Part shown: piece after piece, positions 35,793 through 45,254 of the stretch
Position numbering within the stretch: the first letter of the stretch is position 1
Layout: the number at the start of each line of letters is the position of its first letter
From: Clostridia bacterium
GTDB lineage: Bacteria > Bacillota_A > Clostridia > Oscillospirales > Acutalibacteraceae
Assembly: GCA_017397065.1 (NCBI GenBank)
Contig: JAFQKE010000024.1
Coordinates: 62,001-126,000, forward strand
DNA: 64,000 nt
Reading direction: 5' to 3'
Position numbers and translations under genes: made by a program
Notes under the pieces: model-generated
What the model was told of the DNA's origin: nothing
What the model saw: only the letters and a program-made list of their open reading frames with translations
Database searches by the model: none

Positions 35793-37622
35793 ATGAATCC
35801 AAATCTAGCCGAACTTAGAAAAAAATCTATGGCTCTACCGCTTGAGCCCGGTGTTTATATTATGAAAAACAAATCGGGTCAAATTATTTATATCGGCAAG
35901 GCCAAAAAGCTAAAAAATAGGGTTAGTTCTTATTTTGGAAGCGACAAACAGCACACCCTTAAAGTTAAAAAAATGGTGGATCAGGTAAATGATTTTGATT
36001 ATATTATCTGCGATACCGAGCTTGAAGCACTCCTTTTAGAATGTTCTCTCATAAAGCAGCATAGCCCAAAATATAATATCCTTTTAAAGGATGATAAGGG
36101 TTATCACTATATAAAAATCACAAGCGGTGATTGGCCTATGATCAGCGAAGTAAAGCAAAAGCTGAATGATAAAGCCGAATATTTAGGCCCTTATAATTCG
36201 GGTTGGATACTAAAACAAACGGTGGATGAAGCACAAAAAATATTTGGACTTCCACGCTGTTCCAAACAGTTTCCCCGTGATATTGGTAAATCACGCCCCT
36301 GTCTTAATCATCATTTAGGACTTTGTTCAGCTCCTTGTAGCGGTAAAATAAAGCAAAAGGATTACTTAGAATCGGTTAAATCGGCTGTGGAATTTATAAA
36401 GGGTGGCAGTGCTAATACTGCCGCAAAGCTTCAAAAGCAGATGGAAAAAGCGGCCGAAAATCTTGAATTTGAGCTTGCCGCAAAGCTCCGTGACCGCATA
36501 AAAGCACTTTCACGTGCATCCGAGCGCCAAAAGGTTATAACCACATCTTATAAAGAACAGGATGTCATTGCATCGGCTCGCACCGAAACGGCACTTTGCT
36601 TTGCCGTAATGTGCTTTAGAGCAGGACACCTTACCGATATGAACTGTTTTGTTATAACCACTCCCGATGAACTGGTTTTAGATCGCACCGAATTTTTGGA
36701 GCGATATTACAGTAACACCTTGGAAATTCCAAAGAGAATTGTTTTGGACGGTGATGTAACAAACTTAGAGCTTCTTTCAGAATGGCTATCCGAGAAGGCT
36801 GAACGAAAGGTTGAAATTGTTATTCCTAAGATTGGGGAGCAGCTTAATCTTGTAAAAATGTGTGCATTTAATGCCGCAGAGCATCTGGCAAAAATTGAGC
36901 AACGACAAACGCACGAAACAGCCGCTTTGGATGAGCTTGCAAGACTATTGTCATTACCATCACCCCCGTCATATATTGAGGCTTATGATATTTCGCATAC
37001 AATGGGTAATGAAAACGTGGCAGGTATGACAGTTTTTGAAAATGGAAAGCCGCTGAAATCCGCCTATAAAAGATTTAGAATTAAATCCTTTGAGGGGCAG
37101 GATGATTACCGTTCAATGGCGGAGGTTTTAGACCGCAGATTTACAGAATATGAGTCGGCACAGGAAAAAGGCGAGAGCGATGGCTTTGGCCGATTGCCCG
37201 ACCTTATTTTGCTTGATGGCGGTCAAGGTCAGCTTGGTGCGGTTTTACCTGTGATGCAAAAACATAGTATTAGCGTTCCGGTTTTTGGTATGGTTAAGGA
37301 CTCTAAACACCGAACCCGTGCTATCACCGCAGGCGGTGGCGATATTTCTATCAAAGCCAACCAAAGAGCATATGTTCTTATTGCTACAATTCAGGAGGAA
37401 ACTCACCGCTTTGCCATAACCTACCACAGAAACAGCAGTCGCAAAAAAGGCCTTACAGCTGAGCTTTCTTTGGTTGAGGGGATGGGTGACAAGCGTATAA
37501 AAGTCCTGCTTAAAAAGTTCAAAAGTATATCAAAAATAAAAGAGGCTACAGCCGAAGAAATTAAAATCGCTACCGGCTTTCCAATTAAAGTATGTCAAAA
37601 TATTTATGATTTTTACCATTAG
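35793..37622 (+). CDS. uvrC: Excinuclease ABC subunit C
   Basis: A 609-residue nucleotide-excision-repair nuclease. The GIY-YIG domain reads PGVYIMKNKSGQIIYIGKAK (about 15-34); a Cys-rich stretch follows (CLNHHLGLCSAPC), then the UVR domain (KLRDRIKAL), the RNase H-like 5' nuclease with YDISHTMG and LLDGGQGQL, and C-terminal helix-hairpin-helix (VEGMGDKRIKVLLKKF). AAGGAGG lies 9 bases before the ATG at 35793, which is better than the in-frame ATG at 35772. It makes both incisions next to lesions handed over by UvrAB. Confidence 0.98.
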   Translation: MNPNLAELRKKSMALPLEPGVYIMKNKSGQIIYIGKAKKLKNRVSSYFGSDKQHTLKVKKMVDQVNDFDYIICDTELEALLLECSLIKQHSPKYNILLKDDKGYHYIKITSGDWPMISEVKQKLNDKAEYLGPYNSGWILKQTVDEAQKIFGLPRCSKQFPRDIGKSRPCLNHHLGLCSAPCSGKIKQKDYLESVKSAVEFIKGGSANTAAKLQKQMEKAAENLEFELAAKLRDRIKALSRASERQKVITTSYKEQDVIASARTETALCFAVMCFRAGHLTDMNCFVITTPDELVLDRTEFLERYYSNTLEIPKRIVLDGDVTNLELLSEWLSEKAERKVEIVIPKIGEQLNLVKMCAFNAAEHLAKIEQRQTHETAALDELARLLSLPSPPSYIEAYDISHTMGNENVAGMTVFENGKPLKSAYKRFRIKSFEGQDDYRSMAEVLDRRFTEYESAQEKGESDGFGRLPDLILLDGGQGQLGAVLPVMQKHSISVPVFGMVKDSKHRTRAITAGGGDISIKANQRAYVLIATIQEETHRFAITYHRNSSRKKGLTAELSLVEGMGDKRIKVLLKKFKSISKIKEATAEEIKIATGFPIKVCQNIYDFYH

Positions 37623-37698
37623 ATTCTACCTGCCTTGAAAATTTATAAAAACAACTATTTAAGGCAGATTCTAGGGTAAGGGTTTTAAATAAATAAAA

Positions 37699-37753
37699 AA
37701 ATCCGTAATTTTTGCAGTTAAATCTTGTAAAAATTGCGGATTTATTGTATAAT
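37699..37753 (+). promoter_or_regulatory. Hairpin and promoter before the ABC transporter gene
   Basis: TTGTAA (37725-37730), 17-bp spacer, TATAAT (37748-37753). The -35 box lies in the loop and arm of a 15-bp inverted repeat (AAATCCGTAATTTTT/AAAAATTGCGGATTT, 37699-37743), which may also be the weak uvrC terminator since it lacks a good T-run. Confidence 0.65.
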
Positions 37754-37792
37754 GATTACGTGTATTTTTAAAATTTTCTTCGAGGTGATTAT

Positions 37793-39712
37793 ATGGGACC
37801 CGGAATGCCTCCTCGTATGGGCATGGATAATAATAAACTTAAAGAACCATTACCTAAAAGTATAAAAGAAGTACCGGGATATTTAAAAAGGGTTGTATCA
37901 AAGTTTTTTGGGCGTCTTTTTTACATATTTGGGCTGGTATGGAACACCGCACCTTGGATACTGATTTCACTTATGGCTATTGCTTTGTTTACCGGTTTAT
38001 TGCCTGTTGCAACTGCTTGGGTGGCTTCACAGCTGTTAAATGTTTTGGCGGATGCTTTTTTTGCAGCTGAGAAAGGTGTAGATTTTGAGTTTGGAAAAAT
38101 TATTTTTCTTTTAATTTTACAGTTTATTTGCATTATTGCAAACAGTTTTTTCACTCATTTAAACTCTCTTGTTGTAAGGGTTTCGGGTGAGATGGTTTCC
38201 AACCACGTAAAAACAATTATGATGCAAAAATCTCAAACGTTGGATTTGCAAAGCTTTGATAAACCTGAGTTCTATGAAAAACTGGAAAACGCTCAGCGAG
38301 AGGCTACAATGCGCCCCGTTCAGATTATAAACGCTACATTTAGTTCAATAAGCTCTATTATCAGTTTAGTTTCCTTTGTGGGTATTTTGTTTACAATAAG
38401 CCCTTGGGCACCTCCTTTTATAATCGCCCTTTCATTGCCCGCCGGGTTCGTTACCTATATCTACCGCAAAAAAGCCTTTAACTATATTCGTATGCGTTCC
38501 AAAGACCGCCGTGAGCTTAACTATTATTCAGGACTTATAACAAATAAGGATTTAGTAAAAGAAATAAGAATTTTCGGCCTTTCTGATTTATTTATAAATA
38601 GATACAAAGAAACCTTTAAAAAGTATTTTGGAGGTCTTAAAAAGTTATATTTTAAAGAGGGATTTTGGAATATGCTCATCTCTCTGCTCTCTGCTATTGC
38701 ACATTGCGTTTTGTTCCTTTTTGTTGCATGGCAGGTATGGCTTGGTAAGATAAAGGTAGGTAACTATTCTCTTTATACAGGTGCACTCAATTCAATAACT
38801 TCGGGACTCAACTCTCTTATTTCGTCTACCTCAACAATTTATGAGGGCACCTTATTTATTGATAATCTTATAGTCTTCATGGAGGAAAAGCCTACCATTT
38901 TAACCGTTACCGATAAAAAGGCAGAGCTTAAACGTCACATTCCTCACGAAATTGAGTTTAAACATCTTTCCTTTAAATATCCCGGAACCGAAAGATATGT
39001 TATTAAAGACTTAAATGTTAAAATAAATGCCGGTGATACGGTGGCTCTGGTTGGCGTTAATGGTGCGGGCAAAACCACTCTTATTAAGCTTATTACCAGA
39101 CTTTATGACCCTACCGAGGGTGAAATACTTTTAGATGGTAAAAATCTTAAAGAATATGATCCTGAAGAGCTTTATAAAATCTACGGCATAATCTTTCAGG
39201 ATTTTGGAAAATATGCTGTTACGGTATCAGAAAACATTGCCTTTGGTGAGGTGGATAATGATATTGATGAAGAAAGAGTAAAGGCTGCTGCTAAGCAGAG
39301 TAATGCTACCGAATTTATATCACGTTTGCCTAAAGAGTATGATACTCCGCTTATGCGTTATTTTGAGGAAGACGGTATTGAGCTTTCAATCGGTCAGTGG
39401 CAAAAGCTTTCGGTTGCCAGAGCCTTTTACAGCGATTCTGATATTCTTATTTTGGATGAGCCTACTGCATCGCTCGATGCTATCGCAGAGCAGGAGATTT
39501 ATGATCAGTTTGATAATTTAAGAAAAGACAAAACTACAATTTTTGTATCCCATCGTCTTTCCAGCGCAACTACAGCCGATGTTATTTTTGTATTGGATGA
39601 CGGCGTTCTTACCGAGTGCGGAACCCATAGTCAGCTTATGGAAAAAGAGGGAACTTATCATAAACTCTTTACAACTCAGGCAGGAAGATATTTAGAAAAC
39701 GATAAAAACTAA
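37793..39712 (+). CDS. ABC transporter, fused permease and ATP-binding protein (exporter type)
   Basis: A 639-residue half-transporter: an N-terminal membrane domain with six segments (from WILISLMAIALF, about 50-350) and an ATPase domain with Walker A GVNGAGKTT (about 420), signature LSIGQ, Walker B ILILDEPTASLDA and the H-loop VSHR. GAGGTG precedes the ATG. Such proteins work as homodimers or with a partner; no partner gene is adjacent. The substrate (lipid, peptide or drug) cannot be told. manA follows after 22 bases. Confidence 0.95.
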   Translation: MGPGMPPRMGMDNNKLKEPLPKSIKEVPGYLKRVVSKFFGRLFYIFGLVWNTAPWILISLMAIALFTGLLPVATAWVASQLLNVLADAFFAAEKGVDFEFGKIIFLLILQFICIIANSFFTHLNSLVVRVSGEMVSNHVKTIMMQKSQTLDLQSFDKPEFYEKLENAQREATMRPVQIINATFSSISSIISLVSFVGILFTISPWAPPFIIALSLPAGFVTYIYRKKAFNYIRMRSKDRRELNYYSGLITNKDLVKEIRIFGLSDLFINRYKETFKKYFGGLKKLYFKEGFWNMLISLLSAIAHCVLFLFVAWQVWLGKIKVGNYSLYTGALNSITSGLNSLISSTSTIYEGTLFIDNLIVFMEEKPTILTVTDKKAELKRHIPHEIEFKHLSFKYPGTERYVIKDLNVKINAGDTVALVGVNGAGKTTLIKLITRLYDPTEGEILLDGKNLKEYDPEELYKIYGIIFQDFGKYAVTVSENIAFGEVDNDIDEERVKAAAKQSNATEFISRLPKEYDTPLMRYFEEDGIELSIGQWQKLSVARAFYSDSDILILDEPTASLDAIAEQEIYDQFDNLRKDKTTIFVSHRLSSATTADVIFVLDDGVLTECGTHSQLMEKEGTYHKLFTTQAGRYLENDKN

Positions 39713-39734
39713 AACAACCAAGGAGATTATAATT

Positions 39735-40655
39735 ATGTATACTCTTAAATTAAAACCTGCCCTCAAGGATTATCTTTGGGGTGGAACACGCCTTAAAACA
39801 GAATTTAAAATGGAAACCGATTTAGAAAAGGTTGCTGAGGCTTGGGTGCTCTCCACTCATAAGGATGGTGCAGGAATTGTTTTAAACGGAGAACTTTCCG
39901 GCAAAACCTTAGCTGAGGCGGTTGAAGCCTTTGGTGCTGATTGCTTAGGCGAAAACGGCAAAAAGTTCAGTTATTTCCCGATTCTTATAAAGCTTATAGA
40001 TGCTAAGGATTACCTTTCGGTTCAGGTTCATCCCGATGATGAATATGCTCTCAGAGTAGAGGGAGAATATGGAAAAACCGAAATGTGGTATATCGTAGAT
40101 TGTGATGAGGGTGCTGCCCTTTATTACGGCTTTAAAAACGAAATATCTAAAAATGAGTTCAAAGAAAAAATTGCCGATAATACAATAACCGACGTGCTTA
40201 ATAAAGTTCCGGTTAAAAAAGGTGACGTTTATTTCATTCCATCGGGCACAATTCACGCAATAGGCAGCGGAATTTTAATTGCTGAAATTCAGCAAAACTC
40301 AAACACAACCTATCGTGTTTCGGATTACGGCAGACTTGGTGCAGATGGTAAACCCAGACCTCTTCATATTGATAAAGCTGTTGAGGTAACAAACTTAACA
40401 CCGCCGCCCGAAAAGGCAGATTTGCCCGATGGCGTTTTGGCGGAGTGCGAATATTTTAAGGTTCGTATTTTTAATACTGATGAAGAAAAATGGGTAGATG
40501 TAGATAACTCCTCCTTTACAGCACTTTTGTGCTTAGAGGGCGAGGTTTCCTTTAACGGCATAACGCTGGTTAAGGGTGATTGTGCTTTTATTCCCGCAAA
40601 TAGCGGTAAGGTTACATTTGAGGGCAAAGCTACCATAATTGAAAGTAGGGTATAA
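39735..40655 (+). CDS. manA: Mannose-6-phosphate isomerase, type I
   Basis: A 306-residue cupin isomerase. Zinc-binding motifs include VQVHPDDEYA (His/Glu ligands) and IPSGTIHAIGSGILIAEIQQ. The length fits the short Firmicutes form. AAGGAG precedes the ATG. It interconverts mannose 6-phosphate and fructose 6-phosphate, feeding mannose from glycans into glycolysis or supplying mannose for glycan synthesis. It sits in an operon with the ABC exporter and trmL. Confidence 0.96.
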   Translation: MYTLKLKPALKDYLWGGTRLKTEFKMETDLEKVAEAWVLSTHKDGAGIVLNGELSGKTLAEAVEAFGADCLGENGKKFSYFPILIKLIDAKDYLSVQVHPDDEYALRVEGEYGKTEMWYIVDCDEGAALYYGFKNEISKNEFKEKIADNTITDVLNKVPVKKGDVYFIPSGTIHAIGSGILIAEIQQNSNTTYRVSDYGRLGADGKPRPLHIDKAVEVTNLTPPPEKADLPDGVLAECEYFKVRIFNTDEEKWVDVDNSSFTALLCLEGEVSFNGITLVKGDCAFIPANSGKVTFEGKATIIESRV

Positions 40656-40657
40656 TC

Positions 40658-41173
40658 TTGAGCATACTTAATATTGTTTTGGTGGAACCCGAAATTCCGC
40701 AGAATACCGGTAATATTGCCCGTACCTGTGCCGCAACAGGAGCGAGACTTCATATTGTAGAGCCTATGGGGTTTAAGCCGGATGATAAACAGCTTAAAAG
40801 AGCCGGACTTGATTATTGGCATCTTTTAGATATAACCTACTATAAAAATCTTGACGATTTTTTTGAGAAAAACAGTGGCGGTGAATTTTACTTTTTCACT
40901 ACCAAGGGCAGAACGGTTTATTCCGATGTAAACTATCCTGATAACGCCTATATCTTTTTCGGTAAGGAAACAAAGGGACTACCCGAAGAGCTGCTTTTAA
41001 AATATCCCGATAGGGCAGTAAGGGTTCCGATGATAGGTGACGCAAGGAGCCTTAATCTTTCAAATACCGTAGCTCTTGCCGCTTATGAGGTGCTCCGTCA
41101 ATGGGATTTCCCCGAGCTACAGAATTTTGGCGAGCTCCACCGTTATGATTGGGATACAGGTGAAATAAAATAA
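40658..41173 (+). CDS. trmL: tRNA (cytidine(34)-2'-O)-methyltransferase
   Basis: A 171-residue SPOUT methyltransferase with the TrmL pattern: VEPEIPQNTGNIARTCAATG, the FGKETKGLPEELL loop and the C-terminal knot VPMIGDARSLNLSNTVALAAYE. The start is TTG (40658), two bases after the manA stop, with a site inside manA (GTAGGG). It methylates the wobble base of tRNA-Leu. Length is normal. Confidence 0.96.
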   Translation: MSILNIVLVEPEIPQNTGNIARTCAATGARLHIVEPMGFKPDDKQLKRAGLDYWHLLDITYYKNLDDFFEKNSGGEFYFFTTKGRTVYSDVNYPDNAYIFFGKETKGLPEELLLKYPDRAVRVPMIGDARSLNLSNTVALAAYEVLRQWDFPELQNFGELHRYDWDTGEIK

Positions 41174-41237
41174 AAAAACAAGCAATGGATTAATTTTAAT
41201 TTATTGAAAACAGGAATTTGGCAAAGGAGTTTTAACT

Positions 41238-41606
41238 ATGAGTCAAGTATACGAGTTTTTAAAAGAGTGCGGTTCGTTCTTTGTTTTATCCATCAATGGA
41301 GATTTTCCTGCAGGTAGACCGTTTGGTGCAGTTATGGAGGTGGGAAAAGATTTATATTTATCCACCAATGATATGAACCAAGTACATAAGCAAATGCGAG
41401 AAAACGAACATATACAGATTGTTGCAAAGAAACCCGCATCACGAGAATGGATTAGAATTACCGGTATTGCAACAGAATGTGATGACAAAGAACTTAAGAA
41501 AAAAATGCTCGAAGAATGCCCTGTCTTGCAACAGAGATTTGGTGAAGTGGGTATGGAGCATTTTATTATGTTTAAGGTAAAAGTTAAACAGGTAGAAAAC
41601 AAGTAA
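41238..41606 (+). CDS. Pyridoxamine 5'-phosphate oxidase-like flavin-binding protein
   Basis: A 122-residue split-barrel protein with GRPFGAVMEVGKDLYLSTND and EWIRITGIATE, typical of the small putative FMN-binding members of the PNPOx-like superfamily. It lacks features of true PdxH. AAAGGAG precedes the ATG. Probably a flavin-dependent reductase; the substrate is unknown. The downstream end is copy B of the convergent-junction terminator repeat. Confidence 0.88.
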   Translation: MSQVYEFLKECGSFFVLSINGDFPAGRPFGAVMEVGKDLYLSTNDMNQVHKQMRENEHIQIVAKKPASREWIRITGIATECDDKELKKKMLEECPVLQQRFGEVGMEHFIMFKVKVKQVENK

Positions 41607-41613
41607 TTTCTAA

Positions 41614-41722
41614 TTTATTTGCCTGATATATTTATAAACATAAAAATCTGCAATAAAGGTGTAAAAACATCTTTATTGCAGATTTTTCGTTTTATTCTTA
41701 ATTTAATAAGCTTTGCTTTTAG
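41614..41722. repeat. Convergent-junction terminator repeat, copy B
   Basis: Core stem AAAAATCTGCAATAAAG with CTTTATTGCAGATTTTT (41642-41687). The left flank CCTGATATATTTATAAAC matches copy A; the right flank (TTTTATTCTTAATTTAATAA) is a shortened form. It lies between a plus and a minus gene. Confidence 0.82.
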
Positions 41723-41723
41723 C

Positions 41724-42830
41724 CTATTTAACCAAAGCATTTCTTATGTCCTCTGAAGCGTTGTTTTTGTCCAAGGCAGAGATTATATCGGACATCTTTT
41801 TAATTTTTTCAGGACTATTCAAAAGCTCTAAGCATTCAAACTCTAACTCCTTGGTGGTTTCACTGCTAACTGCGGCACCTAAATCCACAAAGAATTTACG
41901 GTTGTATTCTTCGCAACCTGCCACTGCATCAATAAAGACCATAGGTAGATTTTTTTGCTTTGCCTCCGAAACGCTGAGACCGCCGGGCTTAGTTAAGTAA
42001 AGGTCGGCACTGTCTAAAAGCTCTGACATATTTTTTACAAATCCATTTACGTGTATGCTATTATTTGCTTTATACTTTCTTTCAAGTGATTTTTTGAGCC
42101 TTTTGTTTGTTCCGCACACAATTGAAATTTCTGTGTTTTGGGGGATTTTAGCAGAAATATGCTTGATTATTTTCTTAATAGGGCCGCACCCCATACTTCC
42201 ACACATAACAAGTAAGTGAGTGTGATTTGGATTTATACCGGCCTGTTTTTTTGCCTCTTCTTTTGAAAGAGAGGTGTAAAACATCTGCCTTACGGGTATG
42301 CCGGTAGGAACCAATTTTTCCTCAGCCATTCCATATTCTACAAACTCTTTATTGATTTTTGCGTCGGGAGTAAAATAGAAATCCAAGCTTTGTGAGTCAA
42401 TCGTTGGGGCACAGGTATAATCGGTTGCAACAAATGAGCTTTTTATTTTTAAATCATATTTCGTAATAGCGGCGGCCAGCATTACTGTAGCGAAGGGATG
42501 GGTGCAAATAACTGTATCGTATTCATTTTCTTTTATATATTCGCTTAATTTTTTGGCACCCGATGAAAAAAGTCTGTTTGTGAGTGAACCTTTTTTATAA
42601 ACGGAAGAGTGGTTGTCCATAATGCTGTAGCCAATTTCAAAAATTTTTGGAAAATGCCTATATATGGTTGTATGACCTTTTGTTATAACATTTGTAGCGA
42701 ATTTTGAAATAAAGAGCAATACCTCATACACTTCACAAACATCGCCGTTATTATCAAAAACTTCCTTTATAGCATTAGCACACGAATCATGGCCTGCACC
42801 GGTGCTACTGCTCAGTATCAAAACACGCAT
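41724..42830 (-). CDS. MGDG-synthase/YpfP-like glycolipid glycosyltransferase
   Basis: A 368-residue GT28-type enzyme with the N-terminal motif ILSSSTGAGHDSCANAI of the monogalactosyldiacylglycerol synthase/diacylglycerol glucosyltransferase family, and the C-terminal nucleotide-sugar-binding part LTKPGGLSVSEAKQKNLPMVF. It probably transfers a sugar from a UDP-sugar to diacylglycerol at the membrane. It has its own promoter on the minus strand. Confidence 0.92.
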   Translation of the reverse strand: MRVLILSSSTGAGHDSCANAIKEVFDNNGDVCEVYEVLLFISKFATNVITKGHTTIYRHFPKIFEIGYSIMDNHSSVYKKGSLTNRLFSSGAKKLSEYIKENEYDTVICTHPFATVMLAAAITKYDLKIKSSFVATDYTCAPTIDSQSLDFYFTPDAKINKEFVEYGMAEEKLVPTGIPVRQMFYTSLSKEEAKKQAGINPNHTHLLVMCGSMGCGPIKKIIKHISAKIPQNTEISIVCGTNKRLKKSLERKYKANNSIHVNGFVKNMSELLDSADLYLTKPGGLSVSEAKQKNLPMVFIDAVAGCEEYNRKFFVDLGAAVSSETTKELEFECLELLNSPEKIKKMSDIISALDKNNASEDIRNALVK

Positions 42831-42892
42831 ACAATTAAGATCCTTTCGTTAAAAGAGATGCGATAGAAAAGCTAATTAACAATTACGCAAAA

Positions 42893-42921
42893 ATTATAAC
42901 ATAATGAGTTAAAAAATTCAA
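42893..42921 (-). promoter_or_regulatory. Promoter of the glycolipid glycosyltransferase
   Basis: Minus-strand TTGAAT (42916-42921), 17-bp spacer, TATAAT (42893-42898). Confidence 0.7.
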
Positions 42922-43019
42922 TATGAAGCATATACATTTAATTAAAAATTAATTTTTATGCAACAAAACTTAAAAAAATTAAGGAAATATATTTTTGGTA
43001 AAAAATGTTTAATTTAGTA

Positions 43020-43048
43020 TTGATTTTTTTTTAACAAAGCTATATAAT
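43020..43048 (+). promoter_or_regulatory. Oxaloacetate decarboxylase operon promoter
   Basis: TTGATT (43020-43025), 17-bp spacer, TATAAT (43043-43048), about 150 bases before oadG. Confidence 0.72.
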
Positions 43049-43056
43049 ATATATGA

Positions 43057-43128
43057 TTGGTATGATGGCGGAGAAGGTGCTTTTTTGCTTTGATTCGCTT
43101 TATCAATACCAAAGCAAAGGTATTTTTT
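43057..43128 (+). promoter_or_regulatory. Possible attenuator in the oad leader
   Basis: A small hairpin AATACC-AAAGCAAA-GGTATT (43105-43124) runs into TTTT. Two upstream segments could compete with it: TTGGTAT (43057-43063) pairs with ATACCAA, and TTTGCTTTG (43084-43092) pairs with CAAAGCAAA. The layout suggests terminator and antiterminator forms, but the 6-bp stem is weak. Confidence 0.4.
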
Positions 43129-43198
43129 CAGGCTTTTTGCCAACAATACTTTTTATAAAAAATCAAAATAATTTTATCCCGAGTGGAGGTGTAAAAAA

Positions 43199-43543
43199 AT
43201 GTATAATTCTTTACTCGCAGTTAAAAATGTTGCAGAAAACGTTGGTAAGGTAAAAGATGTTAACGACCTTTATGTTGTTATACTTGGTGTTGGTATTGTT
43301 TTTATCGGTCTTGTCAGCATAATTATTCTTTGCAAGATTTTATCGGTTTGTTGCAAGCTTTTAGCTAAAAAAGAGGATGCAGTAACTACCGAATCGACAC
43401 CCGCTGCCGCACCTGTAGCCGCACCTACTCCTGCAGTTATCCCCAACCGCAGAGAAACCGTTGCCGCTATAGCAGCCGCAATTGCCGAAGATTTAGGAAC
43501 CGATGTATCGGCTATCCGTATTCTTTCTATCGAAAAACTTTAA
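43199..43543 (+). CDS. oadG: Sodium-pumping oxaloacetate decarboxylase, gamma subunit
   Basis: A 114-residue protein with one membrane helix (VVILGVGIVFIGLVSIIILC, about 22-42), an Ala/Pro-rich linker and a C-terminal tail (IAAAIAEDLGTDVSAIRILS). This matches OadG-type subunits, which anchor the alpha subunit to the beta subunit. GGAGG precedes the ATG. First gene of the four-gene oad operon. Confidence 0.88.
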   Translation: MYNSLLAVKNVAENVGKVKDVNDLYVVILGVGIVFIGLVSIIILCKILSVCCKLLAKKEDAVTTESTPAAAPVAAPTPAVIPNRRETVAAIAAAIAEDLGTDVSAIRILSIEKL

Positions 43544-43580
43544 AAACTAATGTTTAAAAACATAAAAGGAGATAACCAAA

Positions 43581-43955
43581 ATGAAAAACTATAAAGTAAA
43601 TGTTAACGGAACCGAATATAAGGTTTCTATTGAACTTATAAGCGAAACTGAGGCTGCCGCTCCTGTAGCTGCTCCTGCTGCCGCTCCTGCACCCGCCGCA
43701 GCTCCTGCACCTGCTGCTCCTGCCGCTGCTGCTCCTGCCGGTGGCGAAAAGGTTAACGCACCTATGCCCGGCACCATCCTTTCTGTAAACGTAAAGGTTG
43801 GCGATGCTGTTAAAAAGGGTCAGGTTCTTGTTATTCTTGAAGCTATGAAAATGGAAAACGAGATTATGTCTCCCGTTGACGGTACTGTTACATTCGTTGG
43901 AGTAAACCAGGGTGCAACTGTTGAATCCGGTTCTGCAATTTGTGTAATCGAATAA
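43581..43955 (+). CDS. Biotin carboxyl carrier protein of the decarboxylase
   Basis: A 124-residue protein: N-terminal strand region, an Ala/Pro hinge (about 32-57), and a biotinyl domain with EAMKMENEI, whose first Lys is the biotin site. In many bacteria this domain is fused to OadA; here it is separate, like MmdC/GcdC. It carries CO2 from the alpha subunit to the membrane beta subunit. Confidence 0.94.
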   Translation: MKNYKVNVNGTEYKVSIELISETEAAAPVAAPAAAPAPAAAPAPAAPAAAAPAGGEKVNAPMPGTILSVNVKVGDAVKKGQVLVILEAMKMENEIMSPVDGTVTFVGVNQGATVESGSAICVIE

Positions 43956-43970
43956 GGCGGTGTTATTCAA

Positions 43971-45227
43971 ATGGGTGACGCTATATTGGATTTTTTAGGG
44001 CAAACAGGCTTTTCAATGCTTGCCGATAACTGGCAGTCTATTGTAATGGTTGGAGTTGCCTGCGTGCTTTTCTTCCTTGCAATTGTTAAAAAATTTGAAC
44101 CATTACTTTTATTACCAATCGCTTTTGGTATGCTTATGACCAACCTTGTGGCTTCTGATGTTTATCATGAAGTGCTTTTCGCAGGCGGTCAGATTCATTG
44201 GGATAAATTCTTCCACGGTATGGTGGATCAGGAGTTTATAACCCGATTAACCGATCTCGGTGTTGGTGAAAACATATTAAATTCGCTAGAAATTGGTCAA
44301 GAGATAAATGCAGGTCTTGTTGACTTCCTTTATCTTGGCGTTAAGCTCGGCATTTATCCCTGCCTTATTTTCATTGGTGTTGGAGCTATGACCGACTTCG
44401 GTCCCTTGCTTGCAAATCCCAAGAGCTTGCTTCTTGGCGCAGCCGCACAGGTTGGTATATTTGCAACCTATATCGGAGCAAGACTTTTGGATTTCACCCC
44501 TGCACAGGCCGCATCTACCGGTATTATAGGTGGTGCAGATGGTCCTACTGCAATATTTGTTACAGGCAAGCTCGCTCCTGAGCTTTTAGGCCCGATAGCC
44601 GTTGCGGCATATTCTTATATGGCACTGGTTCCGGTTATTCAGCCACCAATTATGAAGGCACTTACCACCAAAAAAGAACGTGCTATTGCAATGAAAGAGC
44701 TTCGTCCTGTTTCCAAAACCGAAAAGATTGTTTTCCCAATTATCGTTACAATTTTTGTTGCTTGGCTCGTTCCCTCAGCCGCACCCCTTGTTGGTTGCTT
44801 AATGCTTGGTAACCTTATGCGTGAGTCGGGCGTTGTGGAACGTCTTACCAAAACAGTTCAGAATGAGCTTATGAACATTGTAACAGTATTCCTTGGCATT
44901 TCTGTTGGTGCTACTGCAACATTTACTGCATTTATAAACACACAAACGTTGTTTATTATAATGCTTGGTATTGTTGCTTTTGGTATGGGTACCGCAAGCG
45001 GTGTTTTACTTGCCAAGTTTATGAATCTTTTCACCAAAAACAAAATCAATCCACTTATCGGTTCGGCCGGTGTTTCGGCTGTTCCTATGGCGGCTCGTGT
45101 ATCACAGATGGTAGGTCAAAAGGAAAATCCTTCCAACTTCCTGCTTATGCACGCTATGGGCCCCAACGTTGCAGGTGTTATCGGTTCGGCTATTGCCGCC
45201 GGTGTTCTTATCGCTTGCTGCGGTTAA
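43971..45227 (+). CDS. oadB: Sodium ion-translocating decarboxylase, beta subunit
   Basis: A 418-residue membrane protein with the conserved [20 protein letters not shown] stretch, whose Asp is essential for sodium transport in the family, and [13 protein letters not shown]. About ten membrane segments. It decarboxylates carboxybiotin and exports sodium ions. GGCGG-type site upstream; 15 bases after the biotin carrier gene. Length is within the normal range for OadB/MmdB/GcdB. Confidence 0.96.
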   Translation: MGDAILDFLGQTGFSMLADNWQSIVMVGVACVLFFLAIVKKFEPLLLLPIAFGMLMTNLVASDVYHEVLFAGGQIHWDKFFHGMVDQEFITRLTDLGVGENILNSLEIGQEINAGLVDFLYLGVKLGIYPCLIFIGVGAMTDFGPLLANPKSLLLGAAAQVGIFATYIGARLLDFTPAQAASTGIIGGADGPTAIFVTGKLAPELLGPIAVAAYSYMALVPVIQPPIMKALTTKKERAIAMKELRPVSKTEKIVFPIIVTIFVAWLVPSAAPLVGCLMLGNLMRESGVVERLTKTVQNELMNIVTVFLGISVGATATFTAFINTQTLFIIMLGIVAFGMGTASGVLLAKFMNLFTKNKINPLIGSAGVSAVPMAARVSQMVGQKENPSNFLLMHAMGPNVAGVIGSAIAAGVLIACCG

Positions 45228-45254
45228 TGACTTTAAAGAAAGAGGCATTATCTT

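Noticed and set aside
43554..43970. Minus-strand frame rich in Ser, Arg and Gly opposite the biotin carrier
   Set aside because: Low-complexity antisense of the Ala/Pro hinge and biotinyl domain.
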